NCBI GenBank assembly: GCA_964020975.1 | Contig: OZ026623.1 | Span: 73,553,069-73,617,068 of the forward strand | Reading direction: 5' to 3' | Source: Hermodice carunculata | Taxonomy: Eukaryota; Annelida; Polychaeta; Eunicida; Amphinomidae | Length of the DNA: 64,000 nt | Shown: positions 12,148-25,004 of the stretch, one piece after another | How positions within the stretch are numbered: the first letter of the stretch is position 1 | Layout: each line of letters begins with the position of its first letter | The notes under the pieces: generated by a model | Told to the model about the DNA's origin: nothing | The model's input: only the letters and a program-made list of their open reading frames with translations | The model's database searches: none | Position numbers and translations under genes: made by a program

Positions 12148-12809
12148 ATTAAGAAATAGGGGTGTTCCTGTGTGATATCAAAGCAATTGAGTGGGCAGCA
12201 TCAGAGAAGATTTTTTTAAAATTTTTCCCCAAAAGAAGTAAAAAACTTTGGTAGAGATCCACCCAAGGTACATTGCCACCAAGTTTGGAGTCAATCTGGC
12301 AGGCAGTTTTGAAGAAGAAGTCAAAATTGTGAATTAGCAAGAGAATGGCCATTTAATCACACAATAATCAATAGGAAAGGTGCATTTACCAATAAGTACC
12401 CCAATGATTTAAATCATTAAAAATAAGGAATCTATAGCAGTGCCACCTTGTGGACACCTTTACTTGACACTTTGACATGGAACGTATCCACAAAGTTTGA
12501 CCTTAATCTGCTTCCAGATCTGGAGAAGAAGTCAAAGATAGTGAAAACACCAACAAACAAACAAAAATAATAATAAAAAAAATAAAAGTAGAAAAACTGC
12601 AGTGACACCCAGTGAATAAATTGAGAACAAGGAATTCCTGGGAGTGTTCATGTGTAATATCAAAGCAATTGGGTGAGGGGCTTGGGAGAAGAGTTTTTAA
12701 GATTTGCCCCAAAAGAGAACAAAAAACTAGAAAAGAAGATTTGCTTTACAGCAAATCTGTGTGCCTTCAAAATGAGAACAGTTTGAAATGTTACACTTTG
12801 CCATTTTTT

Positions 12810-13795
12810 AGCATAATCTAAATTTTGTGTATTGGCCTAATTTGTATAAATTAAAATGTTATAAATTTGCTTCTTGGTTTATTGGATGTGGCTATATCAC
12901 AAACTTAGAAATTGAAGTTTGAATGACACCACTATCTATAGCAGTTATGAAGCTATTCAAGATTTAAATTTTGTGTATTGCATAATTTGCATAAATCATA
13001 AGCCTACAAGTTTGTTTCATTGCTCATTGGATGCATGTGTGCCCCAAACCTACACACTGAAGTTGCAGTGGTAGCTCTATGTACAATGGTTTTTAAGTTA
13101 TTCAAGATTTAGATTTTGTGTATTCGCCTTATTCGCATAAATTAAAATCCTACAACTTTGGTTCATGGTTCATTGGATGCACTTCTGTCACAAACATATA
13201 GAGTGAAGTTGAAATGACACCTCCATGATAGTTTTGAACTTTGTTCAAGATTTAAATTTGTATTTTATGTTCAGAATGAGCAGAACTCGAACCTGCAATG
13301 TTTGGCATGAGTCGCCTAGCGGAAATGAGAAACACACATATCCACTCGACCAAATCCCAATTCCTAAAAAAGAATGGTTCAATGGAGGTAGTTATGTCCT
13401 AATGCCATATTAACATGGTAATGCATTATATATACTGAGTGGGCATTTATTTCCAGAATCGGGGATTTAAATCCACCAGCATTAAACAAATTAGGTGTAT
13501 TCACCTAATTTGTGTAAATTAAAATTCTGCAACTTTGGTTCATGGTTCATTAGATGCGGCTATGTAACAAACCTACAAATTTAAGCTGGGATGCCACCTC
13601 TATGTACAATAGTTTTGAAGTTGTTTAAGATTTGAATTTTGTGTATTCACCTAACTTGCATAAATTAAAATTTTACATTTTTGTTTCATTGGACGAGTGT
13701 AGGTTACAAACCTTTAAATTGAAGTTAAGATGGCACCCCTTTCTATAATAGTTTTGAAGTTATTCAAAAAGATTTAAATTTGGTGTATTCACCTT
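12810..13795 (+). repeat. 150-base tandem array, about five copies
   Basis: Diverged units contain TTTTGTGTATT-CC-AATTTG, ATAAATTAAAATTCTACAAC, TTCATTGGATG and AGTTTTGAAGTTATTCAAGA. They begin near 12810, 12965, 13110, 13490 and 13640. The array is interrupted by an insert at about 13258-13490 that carries a tRNA-like head. Confidence 0.75.
13268..13356 (-). mobile_element. tRNA-derived SINE head or degenerate tRNA-like sequence
   Basis: On the minus strand there is an A-box-like TGGTCGAGTGG (near 13350) and, about 55 bases on, a B-box GGTTCGAGTTC (near 13290), the spacing of an internal pol III promoter. It interrupts the 150-base tandem array. A long variable-arm tRNA (Leu or Ser type) is the likely ancestor. 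A clean cloverleaf is not evident, so an active tRNA is unlikely. Confidence 0.5.
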
Positions 13796-14149
13796 GGCAC
13801 CCAGATATAATCATAAAAAAATCCAAAAAACTTGAGAACATGACCATTTAAATAAACTTGGCAGAGATCCACCCAAGGTACATTGCCACCAAGTTTGAAA
13901 TGAATCTGGCAGACAGCTTTGGAGAAGTTGAAAATGTAATTGTGAAAGGATGGATGGACGAAGGGCAACTGAGCCTGACTAGCAAGTCAGCTGAGCTAAA
14001 AACATGGGATTAACAACTGTATGTGAATTTTTTGGTCTTGACCATCTTTTTTCTAGAAATACGACGTGCTTATCCTTAAGTAAATCTGCTATTTTTGATC
14101 AGACATTTACTGTTTACAATAAAATTATTTTTAACCGATAAATTTGGTT

Positions 14150-14698
14150 TGGTTTAAACACACCCATTACTATACTTACTTACTTGTATACTTGGTTGAT
14201 TTTCCCTCTCTTCCTTATGGTAGGGATCTCAGTTGTCTTTTGAATGCTGACGTAGAAGGTGCGTCTACTACTTCCCCAGGGAGGCTATTCCAGTTGTTCA
14301 CTACCCTGTTGGTAAAGAAGAACTTGCGGACGTCAGTTCTGCAGTGCTTCTTTTGTAGTTTATAATTGTGGCCTCTAAGAGTTCTACTGGGGTGGGAAAA
14401 AATTCCTGTGGATTGGTCTTGTACGAGCCATGTAGGTATTTATACGTCTCACACGTCAATGTGAGTTCTACGCATTTGTAATGGCTGAAATTTTTTACTT
14501 AGTTGCTCGCTACACAGTTTTAGACACCTGTCCTGTACTGTTTCTAAGGATTTTATATCTTGGTTATGCCATGGGCTCCATACAGGAGCCCCATATTCTA
14601 ATATCGGTCTTACAATAGTTTTGTATAACGTACTTATTTTTGTTTCAGTGAGGTTGGTGAAGCACCTTTTGATTGTACCAATTCTCTGATTTGCATTA
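14150..14698 (-). mobile_element. LINE 3' end (CR1/L2-like)
   Basis: The minus strand encodes QRIGTIKRCFTNLTETKIST and VRPILEYGAPVWSPWH, the typical region after the RT thumb. In another frame towards the 3' end it has RGHNYKL and VRKFFFTNRVVNNWNSLP, the conserved C-terminal block of CR1-type ORF2. The tail is a short AAGT-type tandem (GTAAGTAAGTA), as in the LINE at 53790-54566. A frame change separates the two parts. The left boundary at 14698 abuts another ACAAGAG repeat end. Confidence 0.85.
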
Positions 14699-15217
<519 letters not shown>

Positions 15218-15326
15218 CATGCATTAAAAGTTTCTTAATTTTAAAAATATGTCACATACTGTTTGTTGTTAATCCCTATTTCAAGATTAAGGAAAGTTGC
15301 CTTATTGTCACTCTCCTTTTCTTTAT

Positions 15327-15530
15327 TCAAAAAATAAGTTCTTTTGGGTAAATTTCCTTCCAATGTTTCTTGATCTCATCCTTGTTGCTAAGAGTACATA
15401 GATCATTGATCAATCTTCTAGTATGTGAACAGAATCTTCTGGCAGCGGTGTAGTTTGTTTTTGCCAATTTTTCCATCCATTTGAATTCGTAATAAAACAT
15501 TGGCAATGTAAGGAGCTGGATCATTATAAG
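15327..15530 (-). mobile_element. RT-like retroelement relic
   Basis: The minus strand shows FKWMEKLAKTNYTAARRFCS then INDLCTLSN and EIYPKEL. This resembles the conserved I-D-D-L/N and Y-P-x-E-L blocks of a widespread RT-like retroelement protein family of invertebrates. It is a short relic. The upstream part of the same open frame runs through a foldback repeat and is not coding. Confidence 0.4.
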
Positions 15531-15690
15531 GCCCCCTGAAGAGAGGCCACCCCCTCTACAAAGGCCACTTCTCCATGCAGCAAGTATGGCATTTTCATTG
15601 TATTTTACCCCTAAAGAGAGGCCACCCCTCTTATAAGGCCACTTTTCTAGTGCCTTTTGGATGGCCATATAAGAGGGGGACCACTTTACA
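15525..15690 (+). repeat. GAGAGGCCACCCC foldback or direct repeat
   Basis: Two imperfect units with AAGAGAGGCCACCCC-TCTTATAAGG-CCACTT, at about 15538 and 15613. It resembles fragments of the agagaccac-type MITEs seen elsewhere in the window. Confidence 0.55.
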
Positions 15691-15699
15691 CACACAAAA

Positions 15700-16805
15700 A
15701 AAAATGTTAATATTGGTTTGGAATTCCTACACAATGAAATCTTTGGTATGCTTTTTCAGTTTCATGTGTAAAATTATCACACCAGTCTTACAAATTGTTC
15801 CTTCACAATGACGAAACTCTGTTTTCTTTATAAATATAGACATCCATGGAACACTGTAATCAAAACAAGTCTTTGTGTTTTACTTCAATATTTTATTTTA
15901 ATACATTTCGACAAGTGTGTTCATCTTGCTTCTGTATAAAATAAACCGACATTATGAACATATTCAGATATATCCAGCATGTAAGTTGATATTCCCAGAA
16001 CCCAGACCCCTATGTATAATTAAAATTAGCAATTCCCTAGATCTACTGGAATTCAAACAGTAACATTTGAAGCTCTGTGCATTTGTGACACCTAAAATAA
16101 CACATAACCATCCAAGAAAGATGGACTCTCCAAAATTTAATGCACATTAGTCCTTCACTATGGCACAGCTGCCTTAATTCAAACTTTACGGTATGGTGTG
16201 TGGAAATTTCATTTCCTGTGTCACATATTTGTGAAGTGGAATAATGTCAATCACAATCCTGTGGTGTACAAAACATAGAATATTCTAGAAAATCTAACCA
16301 ACAATACTGAAAAATAGTTCCAACACCCACTTTACTCCTCCCTAGCTCACGTTTACTTCATTTTCCCCATACAATAAATATATAAGACACTTTTTCTTGC
16401 ATGTTCCACAAAGTAATATTATACTTGATGAAAATACAACAAAGACTTGTTACAACAACCCACAAATCACACTTACCTAATGCACTTATTCTCAAGGTGT
16501 TAATAACATATATCCTTTGTCGATGGATTCATTTCCCAGACATTCAGATTTCTGGAAAGTTTTGTGGGAACACAAATTATCATTAATATGTCTCAGCTGT
16601 ATCTAGATGGATGTGTATCATCAAATCAGTACTAGTTGTCAAGACTTTCATTCCAGCATCATGGAACTCACCCTATACATATACACATACAGGTACAGGT
16701 ACATCACTACGCGAGTACACTGTACAACCCAGTGTACCAAAATATGGTCTCTGTTACTTTATAGCTCTTTCACTCTTTCAGCAGCAACTGCCACTAAACT
16801 CAAAC
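15700..16805. other. no gene recognised
   Basis: AT-rich unique-looking sequence, with no exon-like block seen on either strand. Confidence 0.5.
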
Positions 16806-16989
16806 TACAGTGAAACCTGTTTTGAGAGACCACTGTAATGAAAGACCACCTGTCTTTTAAGACCATATTTTCAAAGTCCCATTTGCTATCTTTCCCACGT
16901 TATTGCACCTCCATTGAGAGACCACCTGCCTTATGTGACCAATTTTTAGCCTGTCCTAGGGGTGGTCTCTCAAAACAGGTTTCACTGTA
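16806..16989 (+). mobile_element. TA-bounded MITE with TIR TACAGTGAAACCTGTTTT
   Basis: The left end TACAGTGAAACCTGTTTTGA and the right end TCAAAACAGGTTTCACTGTA are exact inverse complements over 20 bases and extend through GAGACCACC. TA at both borders suggests a Tc1/mariner-type non-autonomous element, about 184 bases long. Confidence 0.85.
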
Positions 16990-17034
16990 CTTAAAATGAA
17001 CTGCCCTGAATTGTAATAACGGTGCTAGATTTGT

Positions 17035-17193
17035 GTTCCTTGTAGACAGACCTTTCATTCAAGTACCAGGATGTCTGTAGAATATAACGGTCCAGGTCAG
17101 TGGCTTTGCTCAGCATGCTTTGGGTACAATGTGCCCAAAGCCCACTGAGCAAAGCTGTTGACTCAGTCCAAAATGTGGCACTGAAAGAGTTGA
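17035..17193 (+). mobile_element. TTAA-family foldback element, subfamily B, 5'-truncated
   Basis: It contains the family modules TTTGTGTTCCTTGTAGACAG, TTCATTCAAGTACCAGGATG, the hairpin around GCTTTGCTCAG...CTGAGCAAAGC, GCTGTTGACTCAGTCC and the end GGCACTGAAAGAGTTGA. The terminal TTAA is mutated or missing. Confidence 0.75.
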
Positions 17194-17206
17194 CACCATA
17201 AATACA

Positions 17207-17372
17207 TTCAGTGCTGTCCAGCTGAAAATCTCTGTAGCAAAATTCTTTATACTTGTAGCATTTTTTCCAATTCTTTACATAGGAAACACTTACTTTGGAA
17301 AAAATATGTAGCAATTTTGAATAGCTTTGTAGCAAAATTTTGCAACAATGCTCCAGTTGGACAGCCCTGACA
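17207..17372 (+). mobile_element. MITE-like foldback with CAGTGCTGTCCAGCTG ends
   Basis: The left end CAGTGCTGTCCAGCTG and the right end CAGTTGGACAGCCCTG are imperfect inverse complements. The interior has direct TGTAGCAAAATT motifs. No coding content. Confidence 0.6.
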
Positions 17373-17399
17373 TTTCTTGGTCACATATACTTAAAACAA

Positions 17400-19877
17400 G
17401 AAACAAGTTTCAAAAAGGGGTGTAAAAGAGTTAAACTTTTTGATGTACAAGTTAAATAGGTGTATTTTACTGCAAAATGAACCATATATTCTTTTGCACA
17501 ATGAAATGCACAATTTCACTTTACATATACCAATTTTGAATAGTTCAAAATTCCAACATACAGTTCCATTTTACAGGAGCACATTTTGTCCATTTTGGCA
17601 ATATTCATGTAAAATTTTCAATCTTTTCCATATTGGTTAATACATTTTTGCAAGTTATGAAAGAAGATACAGGAATTTAGGGCTTTATGTGAATCTCTTT
17701 TTCTATTTCATTTGCCTTGCAACTTTTAGACAGAGACACTTTTTGACATCACCTAGAGTTATCTCTTCATAGTTTTCATCTTTTTCATTATTGAACCATA
17801 TATCAACAACAGACCCACTGACGTAGAAAGCTCACATACATAGCTTTTCTGTCACCTCAGCTGGCAATACATATATTATACCCTTCATAAATAAAATCTG
17901 TACAGCTGGGTCATCAATGCCTTAATAACAAGAAATGGATAAATGTCAGGCTTGAATCACAACAGCACAACTATGATCAACCAGGATCACAGCACATATC
18001 CTGACCACACAGATATAGCAGGTGTTGGAAAGGATCTGTTTTTATGTGGCGACTTCTGGCGTTTCAAATGTTCTAGCATTATCCCATTGTCAAAAATAAA
18101 ATTCTACATTGTACTACAGTAATTTTTTGGTCACAGTGCCCCATGACCATAAAACTGTTACTCACTAAAATCACCAAGCAACACATTTTCTATCCCTAAG
18201 ATACACAGGTCCAGGTTTTCCCTCTGTCATGTGCAAGATTCTCCATCAACATTATATTGCTTGAATACAATAGCATGACTTGATTTTAAAATAAAAATCA
18301 GAACTCAATGCAGGTTACAAATCTAACAGATGCATTTTGCTCTATGTCCTGAATGTGTCTCCATTTCCATCAGATTTTCAATCACACTACTTTAAATATG
18401 TTTTTTTCAATCATTCAAATATACACAAGTGGCTCTTCATTTACAGGGTATGTTGAAAATGAAGCCACATGATAGGATATATCAGCTACAGTATTCTCCT
18501 TGGTAGCAGCACCTGCTTCCTGTGTCACATGACATTTTCAACCAATGAATGAAGCAGGTTTGTTTGACACCAGGCATCTCCACCTGCAATAGGTGGATAC
18601 TGGGAAAGTTACCTGTGGTGCCACCTACAGGTGATATGCTCCATTACAACTGATAATGATAGAGATTTATAATGTATAGCAGACTCCTGCATCTTTCAGA
18701 TTTCATGTTCACATAAAAAAAAAATACAAAATCAATTCATTGAAATCACAAATTGTCATTAAAGTTAAGCTGCATTTAAACATAAGCATGTACATGTATT
18801 TGAATGCAAAATAAGAGATAACTATCAGCTTAGCCCCTAGCAACTTAAAAGTGTCAAGACAATGACAAATTCTATGTTCTAAAGTGCAGATCAGGATTTC
18901 TGATTTTTCATGAAATATGAGACCATTCACTTATAAGTCAATGAGTGACATGTCCACATCCAGGAGCTACAAAAATCAACACACAAAGAATTTCACTCCA
19001 AGTACCAACATGCAAATCAGTGGTTTTGCCTTGCTTGGTAAATCCTCAGCAGTTTACCATAACCTCCCAGTTAATGCTTACATGAATCACTTTCAGTTTA
19101 TTTGCTGGTCTTCATGAATGTGCAACAAATAACCTCTTTCAGTGATGCACGTGACACATGATGTCCTTATTTGAATTACTCTCATGATTATAGATTCAAA
19201 TTTCTCATAAAATACCACTCCTCTGCTTACCAACATGCCTTTAATTCTGGCAAAAATAAACGACCAAAGGTCAACAGCATTCTATGGTGTACTTATGGAG
19301 CATTTCACCAAAAACAACCAAGGAAAGATGTTGACTCAGTCCAGTCAGAGCACCGGATGAGCTAAATGGGCTCTTTGGGGTCACACAAAATACAGCCAGC
19401 ATGAAACCTTTATCATCAAATGGGAAATAATACTGATAAGACTGGCTCCTTGACTTGTCCACAACACTTGTATGATATATCCAAGTTAACCCTGCCCCAA
19501 AGTCAGGGGTTTCTGACAGACTGCATTCCAGAGGTCCAAATGGGGGGTGAGGGTGGCGGGGGGGGGGGGGGGCGGTTGGGGAGTCCTCAGTATAGTTTCT
19601 TATATATTACATGTACTAGTATTCTGTACATCTATTTCTAACCAAATATACATAAGCATAAAATTAAGAATATGTAAATTGAGTATGGTAATTGCACATG
19701 ACAATGTTTTTCATAAATATTACAACACTGAGTGGAAGACAAAATTTTGAGTAAACTGTATATAGTTCTACATTTGGTCTCAAGACTAAAAACGCTCAAG
19801 CAAGTTATGTGTGGTGATAATTTTCTAATCATTTTTCAGTACATAGTTTCACTGCATGGAAATTCCAGTCATGAAAT

Positions 19878-19880
<3 letters not shown>
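17400..19880. other. no gene recognised
   Basis: Intergenic-looking AT-rich sequence. It contains a poly-G run at about 19558-19572 and no exon of known family on either strand. Confidence 0.5.

Positions 19881-19920
<40 letters not shown>
19881..19920. repeat. poly(A) tract, 40 bases
   Basis: Pure A run. No recognisable retroposon body or target-site duplication was found beside it. Confidence 0.9.
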
Positions 19921-19921
<1 letters not shown>

Positions 19922-19929
19922 ATGGCAAA

Positions 19930-20535
19930 GCTTTAAATGCTCTGTCCTTTGTAAAATATGGAATGCTGCTGGATTATGGAATGAACTGAAGCAGACCTTC
20001 AGTGTCAATGAAGCAAAAATATTGAATGCTGTTGGATCTTAACACAGCAACAAAGCAGTCACCGACGCTTTTGTAAATTGACAAATTCTGTGAAATGTTT
20101 GAAAATATGACTTTATCTTTTCTACAACCTAAACACCCCATGACTTAATTGTGCATGGTCCCAATTATTTACAGAGCTGTCTGGCCATTTATAGCATCCC
20201 ATGACCAGTCTCAGCTATTTATAGTAAGCAATGATGCAGCAAGCTCTCATGCAAAGAATTGCCCTAAATTAATGACAGATAATTATATGTTTTTTTTAAA
20301 CTGTGCTCAATTGAAATTTTTATATGTGAATGCACACACTTGTATTCATTAAGATATGCGACGGAAACAAATTTAATGCTTAATTTAAACCTCAAACCAT
20401 GCTGTTATACAAAGCCCTATGGGTTACATGTAATGTTAATTCATGCTCCCAGCAATAAGAAATGCAGAAAACATATCTGCCTTCCAGACACACATATATG
20501 TAATATCCACATCAAATTTTCATATCTGAACACTT
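19930..20535. other. no gene recognised
   Basis: AT-rich sequence with only short random frames. Confidence 0.5.
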
Positions 20536-20539
20536 TAAC

Positions 20540-20640
20540 ATTCGATGTACTCTGAACACTAACTTAGGTCTCATCTGATGTACTTTGAACACTAATATAA
20601 GCCACATCTGATGTACTTTGAACACCTATATGTTTCAAGT
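20540..20640 (+). repeat. 37-base tandem repeat, three copies
   Basis: Units carry GATGTACT-TGAACACTAA and CATCTGATGTACTTTGAACAC, three in a row and diverged. Confidence 0.8.
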
Positions 20641-20807
20641 ACAAACAAAAGTTTGTATATTTTATTTCCACATGAATTCTAAAACGTAATTTGGAAAAGT
20701 GATTTTAAAATGCATCAACAAACTAAAACAACGTCGTCTTCAGTAACCACATGAAGAGTGCCAAGATTGAACAATTTAGTCTCTGGATTTCATTCAAAGT
20801 TAGTCAT

Positions 20808-20983
20808 CACAGTGGTACCTGCTGTATGCAGCCACTGCCATGAGAGGTCATCTGCTCTTTGTGGCCACATTTTTCTAGCCATAAGTCTATTTATTTGTTA
20901 ATTTACCTGCAGTACCAGGTCACTTGCTGTGCTTGGCCACTAGGTGGCATAATGGTGGCCATACACAACAGATAGCACTGTAT
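20808..20983 (+). mobile_element. MITE with CAGTGGTACCTGCTGTATG left end
   Basis: The left end CACAGTGGTACCTGCTGTAT and the right end ACAACAGATAGCACTGTA are imperfect inverse complements. It has the same layout as 51348-51530, with GTGGCCACA-type interior motifs. Confidence 0.7.
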
Positions 20984-20989
20984 TTGTAC

Positions 20990-21530
20990 CTTGTGCCTTC
21001 CAAAACCTGGGCACTTTTATAAATCAGGTTGACATCGAATACACAATTTAATGTGAATAACACCACATGCATGTACTTAACAGTTAACAGCTTCAACACT
21101 TATTTAGCACTATTATTAACATTCATTTTGAGCTAAATCTTCGTGCTTTAAGGCCCCATGGAAGTTATTTTCAAGAGTGTACCTGAAATAAAAATAAAAT
21201 GCAAACCTGAATGTTTGACAAGAGGAAACTGTGACAAGGCCATTTCTAACAGATTCTTGAGCACTGATAAAATTCATGCAGCAATATGACATTTTTGTTC
21301 AAAGTCCTCACTTTAATTTTTGCAACATGCTAGCGCAATCCTATTATGGGCAATTTACAGCCTGCTAAGTGATGTAACTCAGTATGAATAATTTAATGAG
21401 AACTGGTATGGTTTAAAGTTTTTAAGCAGCTCTTATATGTTGCAAACACATTCCATAAATTCATAAAGAGTGCTTTTGCCATGTAATCTCCTATACTATT
21501 TTGTTTTAGCACCTAGACTGAACAAGTTCA
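20990..21530. other. no gene recognised
   Basis: AT-rich sequence without recognisable features. Confidence 0.5.
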
Positions 21531-21535
21531 TTTTA

Positions 21536-21797
21536 GCCCTTTCCCCCCTTGAATTGAGACTGAGTCAACAACTTTCCTTGGCATGGCTCGGGCACTTAGT
21601 GCCCAACCCATACAATGAAAGCTGTTGACCTGGGTCATCTTATCTTCACAGGTCTCATCTACAATTCTCAAATTGTTTTTCGTTACTAAAAAATATTTTT
21701 GTCACTGTTGAAATTAGTCAAAAACACTGAAATAGACAAGTTGAACGTATTTGAACACCAGCTGGTTTTGGCAGGTTTAAGGGGGAACAGGTTAAAG
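21536..21797 (-). mobile_element. TTAA-family foldback element, subfamily A
   Basis: It begins GCCCTTTCCCCCCTTGAAT with GACTGAGTCAACAACTTTCC and ends CAGCTGGTTTTGGCAGG...GGGGGAACAGGTTAA. The internal hairpin around CTTAGTGCCCAACCC is imperfect. The left TTAA has decayed and the right one is kept. Confidence 0.8.
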
Positions 21798-22094
21798 CAA
21801 CAACCAATGAGCTATATTACATACAACCAATCTGTGGGGCATAGACTTTAATGAGTTCATGTCAGAGCAAAATTTTGTACACTCAAAATTCTTGATGCAA
21901 GTACTCCATCTATAATATCCCTTACAAGTTAAGCAACTGGAAAGACTAGGTATCATAATTAGAAGAAACTCATTTCACAGGAATTCAAGGCCTCATAACA
22001 CCACTGCGTGTGATCCCACAAGCACCAAACTCTCCTCATTCTTTTAAGATTGCACAAAGCAAAAGTTGCACTGATCTAAATTACTATAATACCT

Positions 22095-22272
22095 GCAGAT
22101 TTAAATTCTTCACAAAAAGCGCTTCCATTCAAGTGGCAGAATGTCTCTGTTTCCAGACAATTAACTGATGGTCTTGGTCAACAGATTTCCTTGCCCTGCT
22201 TTGGTAATGCACCAAAAGCATGAGTATGAAAGCTGTTGACTCCATCCATCTACAAGATCCCAATGAAAGTGT
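22095..22272 (+). mobile_element. TTAA-family foldback element, degenerate copy
   Basis: It retains TTTAAATTCTTCACAAAAAG, CATTCAAGTGGCAGAATGTC, GGTCAACAGATTTCCTTGCC and GAAAGCTGTTGACTC in family order. The ends are not recognisable. Confidence 0.55.
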
Positions 22273-22279
22273 CAAAAAC

Positions 22280-23250
22280 ACAAAGATGGGTAATGTATTT
22301 TCAGTTCACTATTGATGATGACATATGAACTACATGCAAACTGAAAAATAGCTACAGAATTCATGATTTATGATCTGAAAAAGGGACCAGTGATTTATGG
22401 TTTGTTGGTCTGATGAGGGACCAGCTATTATTTACATTGGGGGTAGTGGATGGAACACAATGAGTCAGCTGAACAATGTGCAAGCATGTTGTAGTTAGTT
22501 TAGCTACCCAATCTATAAAGCCCCAGTACTTCTGCAATAGCATGACACATGAGTTCCCATAAGCTAGGCAAACCAGCATAAGCATATAATGTATTACCTT
22601 GCTATATACCCTACAATGGGTCAAAAACCAGAACCTTGTGCAACCTGGCTTCAATTACCATGATGCCACTTTTTCTACATTTCATATTTTCTGTCCCAAC
22701 AGTCTTAAAATGAACAAATAATCCCTCCTCTGATCAATTGATTTGCCTGAATGTACATATATTCCCAAAAGCAATGTAGGACAACATACATCTCCATTGG
22801 GTTCAGACGATTCAACACAAACCAATTAAGTATAATGCCTTTGTTTAAAGTGTTTTACAATTTTTGTTATCACTATGATCCCAAAGTAACATTGCCAAAT
22901 GGAGCATGCTTTTACCATGCCAATGAGAGTATATCACACAGTTTATTGTAAAAACAGGGTTTAACCCTTTAGATCCCTGGTTAAAGATAACAAGGAACAT
23001 ATGCCGTGCATTTTCAGCGCAAGGGATGAAAAGGGCTTGAGCAATTGTAGCACCTATGTTTAACCATGTATGTATGCATAAAGCAAGAGTTTCAAGACCG
23101 ATGCAAGAATGGCAAGTTTCTAGACTGATGTATTAGAGCCAATGAGCAGGAGGCTTCCCTACAACTACATGAATACTAATTGGCAGATGGTCCTGTACTT
23201 TGTAGGCCTTTGTCTGCACATATCATTAGTTCCCATCAAAAGCTGTGGTA
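22280..23250. other. no gene recognised
   Basis: AT-rich sequence. A TTAACCCTTTAGATCCC motif near 22962 may be one end of another TTAA-family element, without a clear partner end. Confidence 0.45.
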
Positions 23251-23252
23251 GA

Positions 23253-23285
23253 CTGAGAGAGAGAGAGAGAGAGTGAGAGAGAGTG

Positions 23286-23383
<98 letters not shown>

Positions 23384-23403
23384 AGAGAGAGAGAGAGAGA
23401 GAG

Positions 23404-23473
<70 letters not shown>
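23253..23473. repeat. (GA)n microsatellite with poly-G end
   Basis: About 210 bases of GA repeat with a few interruptions, ending in a run of about 13 Gs. Confidence 0.97.
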
Positions 23474-23479
23474 GCAAGG

Positions 23480-24520
23480 TATTCACACACCAGTGATCCT
23501 GACAAGCATTTGTAATCTTGTTTGGCATTTAGGGGGCATGGTAGATTCTAATTACCATAGCAGCAAAAGTTGAACAAGAAGCCATGAAAACTAAATTTGT
23601 TGCAGGGCTAAGATACGTCTACACAATGATATTGAATGTAGCTGGCCCCATGGCAAAAGTTTGAAATATTTTCCTTTGCAGTTTGAGTTTTGAATGTATA
23701 AGTATACAGAAAACCCAAATATGTTAATCTACCCACAAAGTGCTGAAACTATTGCCAGTCTGCAATTTGGCATGCAAACCAATGTAGATTAGGGACTAGC
23801 TGGCGTAAATCTCACCACAAATGACAACTCCTGACATTGGGTGAGCATTTAGCAAAAGGGCTTTCATTTCTGTTAAACTGTAGACGATTGGTTAAAAAAA
23901 ATTGTTTCACATGCAACATATTGTTGTTTGGCTTGAATGGGTCTTATTTTTTGCAGCGCCACCTGTTTCTCCCTTGCTTGACATGAAAGTCTCTTTCATT
24001 TTGCAATGTCACCTTTTCTGTTTTGTCATAACAGTCTACTTTGAATAACAATAAAACTTCTTTTTATGACAGTGGTTCCTATTTCAGGAATCATATTTTT
24101 GCTTCATTTGAAATGCATATTATTGATCTTAAAATGGCCTTCTTTATGAATCATTAAGGCCCGTTTAATTCCATTTTGCATTTGCTCAGAAGTCACAATT
24201 CATTGGTATTTTGTATCAATTATATTTCAATATGGTCAGTTTTATATGTCAGTTATGCTGGTTTTATTTCACAATCCATTTACTTTATTGTGAAATTGAT
24301 AATGTTTATTCCTGTTTTGTATCAGTTGTATTTCAATATGGTTTATCTTATTTGACATTTTTTGTTTGTATTTCTTACTATTCATTTATAATTTTGAATT
24401 TGATGTTTACTTTTGACTAACATGTCTCATTGGTCACTTCACCTGTTTTATCTTTAGGTAGGTTTCAATTCGTTTTCTTAAGTACAAGCATAAAACCTAA
24501 GCATAATAAGTGCCAGTTGT
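23480..24520. other. no gene recognised
   Basis: AT-rich sequence. Repeated TTTCAATATGG phrases near 24225 and 24330 hint at old local duplication. Confidence 0.45.
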
Positions 24521-24524
24521 TTTT

Positions 24525-24612
24525 TTTTAAATGGCCAGTTTTATTTCGAAATGGCCAGTCTTATTTTAAAATGGCCTGTTTTATTTATCATTTATGTCTG
24601 TTTTATTTTAAA
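24525..24612 (+). repeat. 21-base tandem repeat AAATGGCCAGTTTTATTT
   Basis: Three to four degenerate copies of AAATGGCCAGTTTTATTT in a row. Confidence 0.75.
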
Positions 24613-24851
24613 TGTTAATTGTTTCAATTTAGTACTTCGGCAGCCGTGGCTTGTCATACTACATTACATTAGAAAAGGCAGTTATTGATAATACGGGTGG
24701 TAGCTCAAGGTGTGACCTTGACCTGGTGTTGGAGAAACAGGGGAGAAGACAATCAATATGGTCAGCCTATGCTCCCTTTTGAGTGTAACACGTCTATGAT
24801 ACATATAGAGCCACTGCAAACCTATACAATGGCATAGGGTTCTCGTTATAA

Positions 24852-24882
<31 letters not shown>

Positions 24883-24898
24883 TGAGAGAGAGAGACAG

Positions 24899-24914
24899 AG
24901 AACAGTTATGTCTC

Positions 24915-25004
<90 letters not shown>

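Larger units (their letters stand above)
9621..13999 (+). mobile_element. composite Helitron-like non-autonomous repeat (ACAAGAG...GAGCTAA)
   Basis: The left end ACAAGAGGGCTGATAGAACA contains a 6-base hairpin (GGGCTG/CAGCCC at 9627-9644). The right end has a 6-base hairpin CTGACT/AGTCAG (13975-13990), then CTGAG and a final CTAA. A terminal hairpin a few bases before CTRR is the Helitron 3' signature, and ACAAGAGGGC...GTGAGCTAA repeats of this type are common in marine invertebrates. The interior is made of repeated modules (GCAGTGCCACC-TGAACAAA, CACAAAGTTT-AATCTG, GGAGAAG). It hosts a LINE (10553-12147), a SINE-like insert and a 150-base tandem array. The 5' TC rule is not met, so the class is tentative. 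Confidence 0.5.

Noticed and set aside
13268-13356. A functional tRNA gene
   Set aside because: A and B boxes are present but a clean acceptor stem and anticodon arm could not be drawn; treated as SINE-like.
15327-15734. A single 135-codon gene
   Set aside because: The upstream half is a GAGAGGCCACCCC repeat, and only the last 65 or so codons resemble an RT-type retroelement protein.
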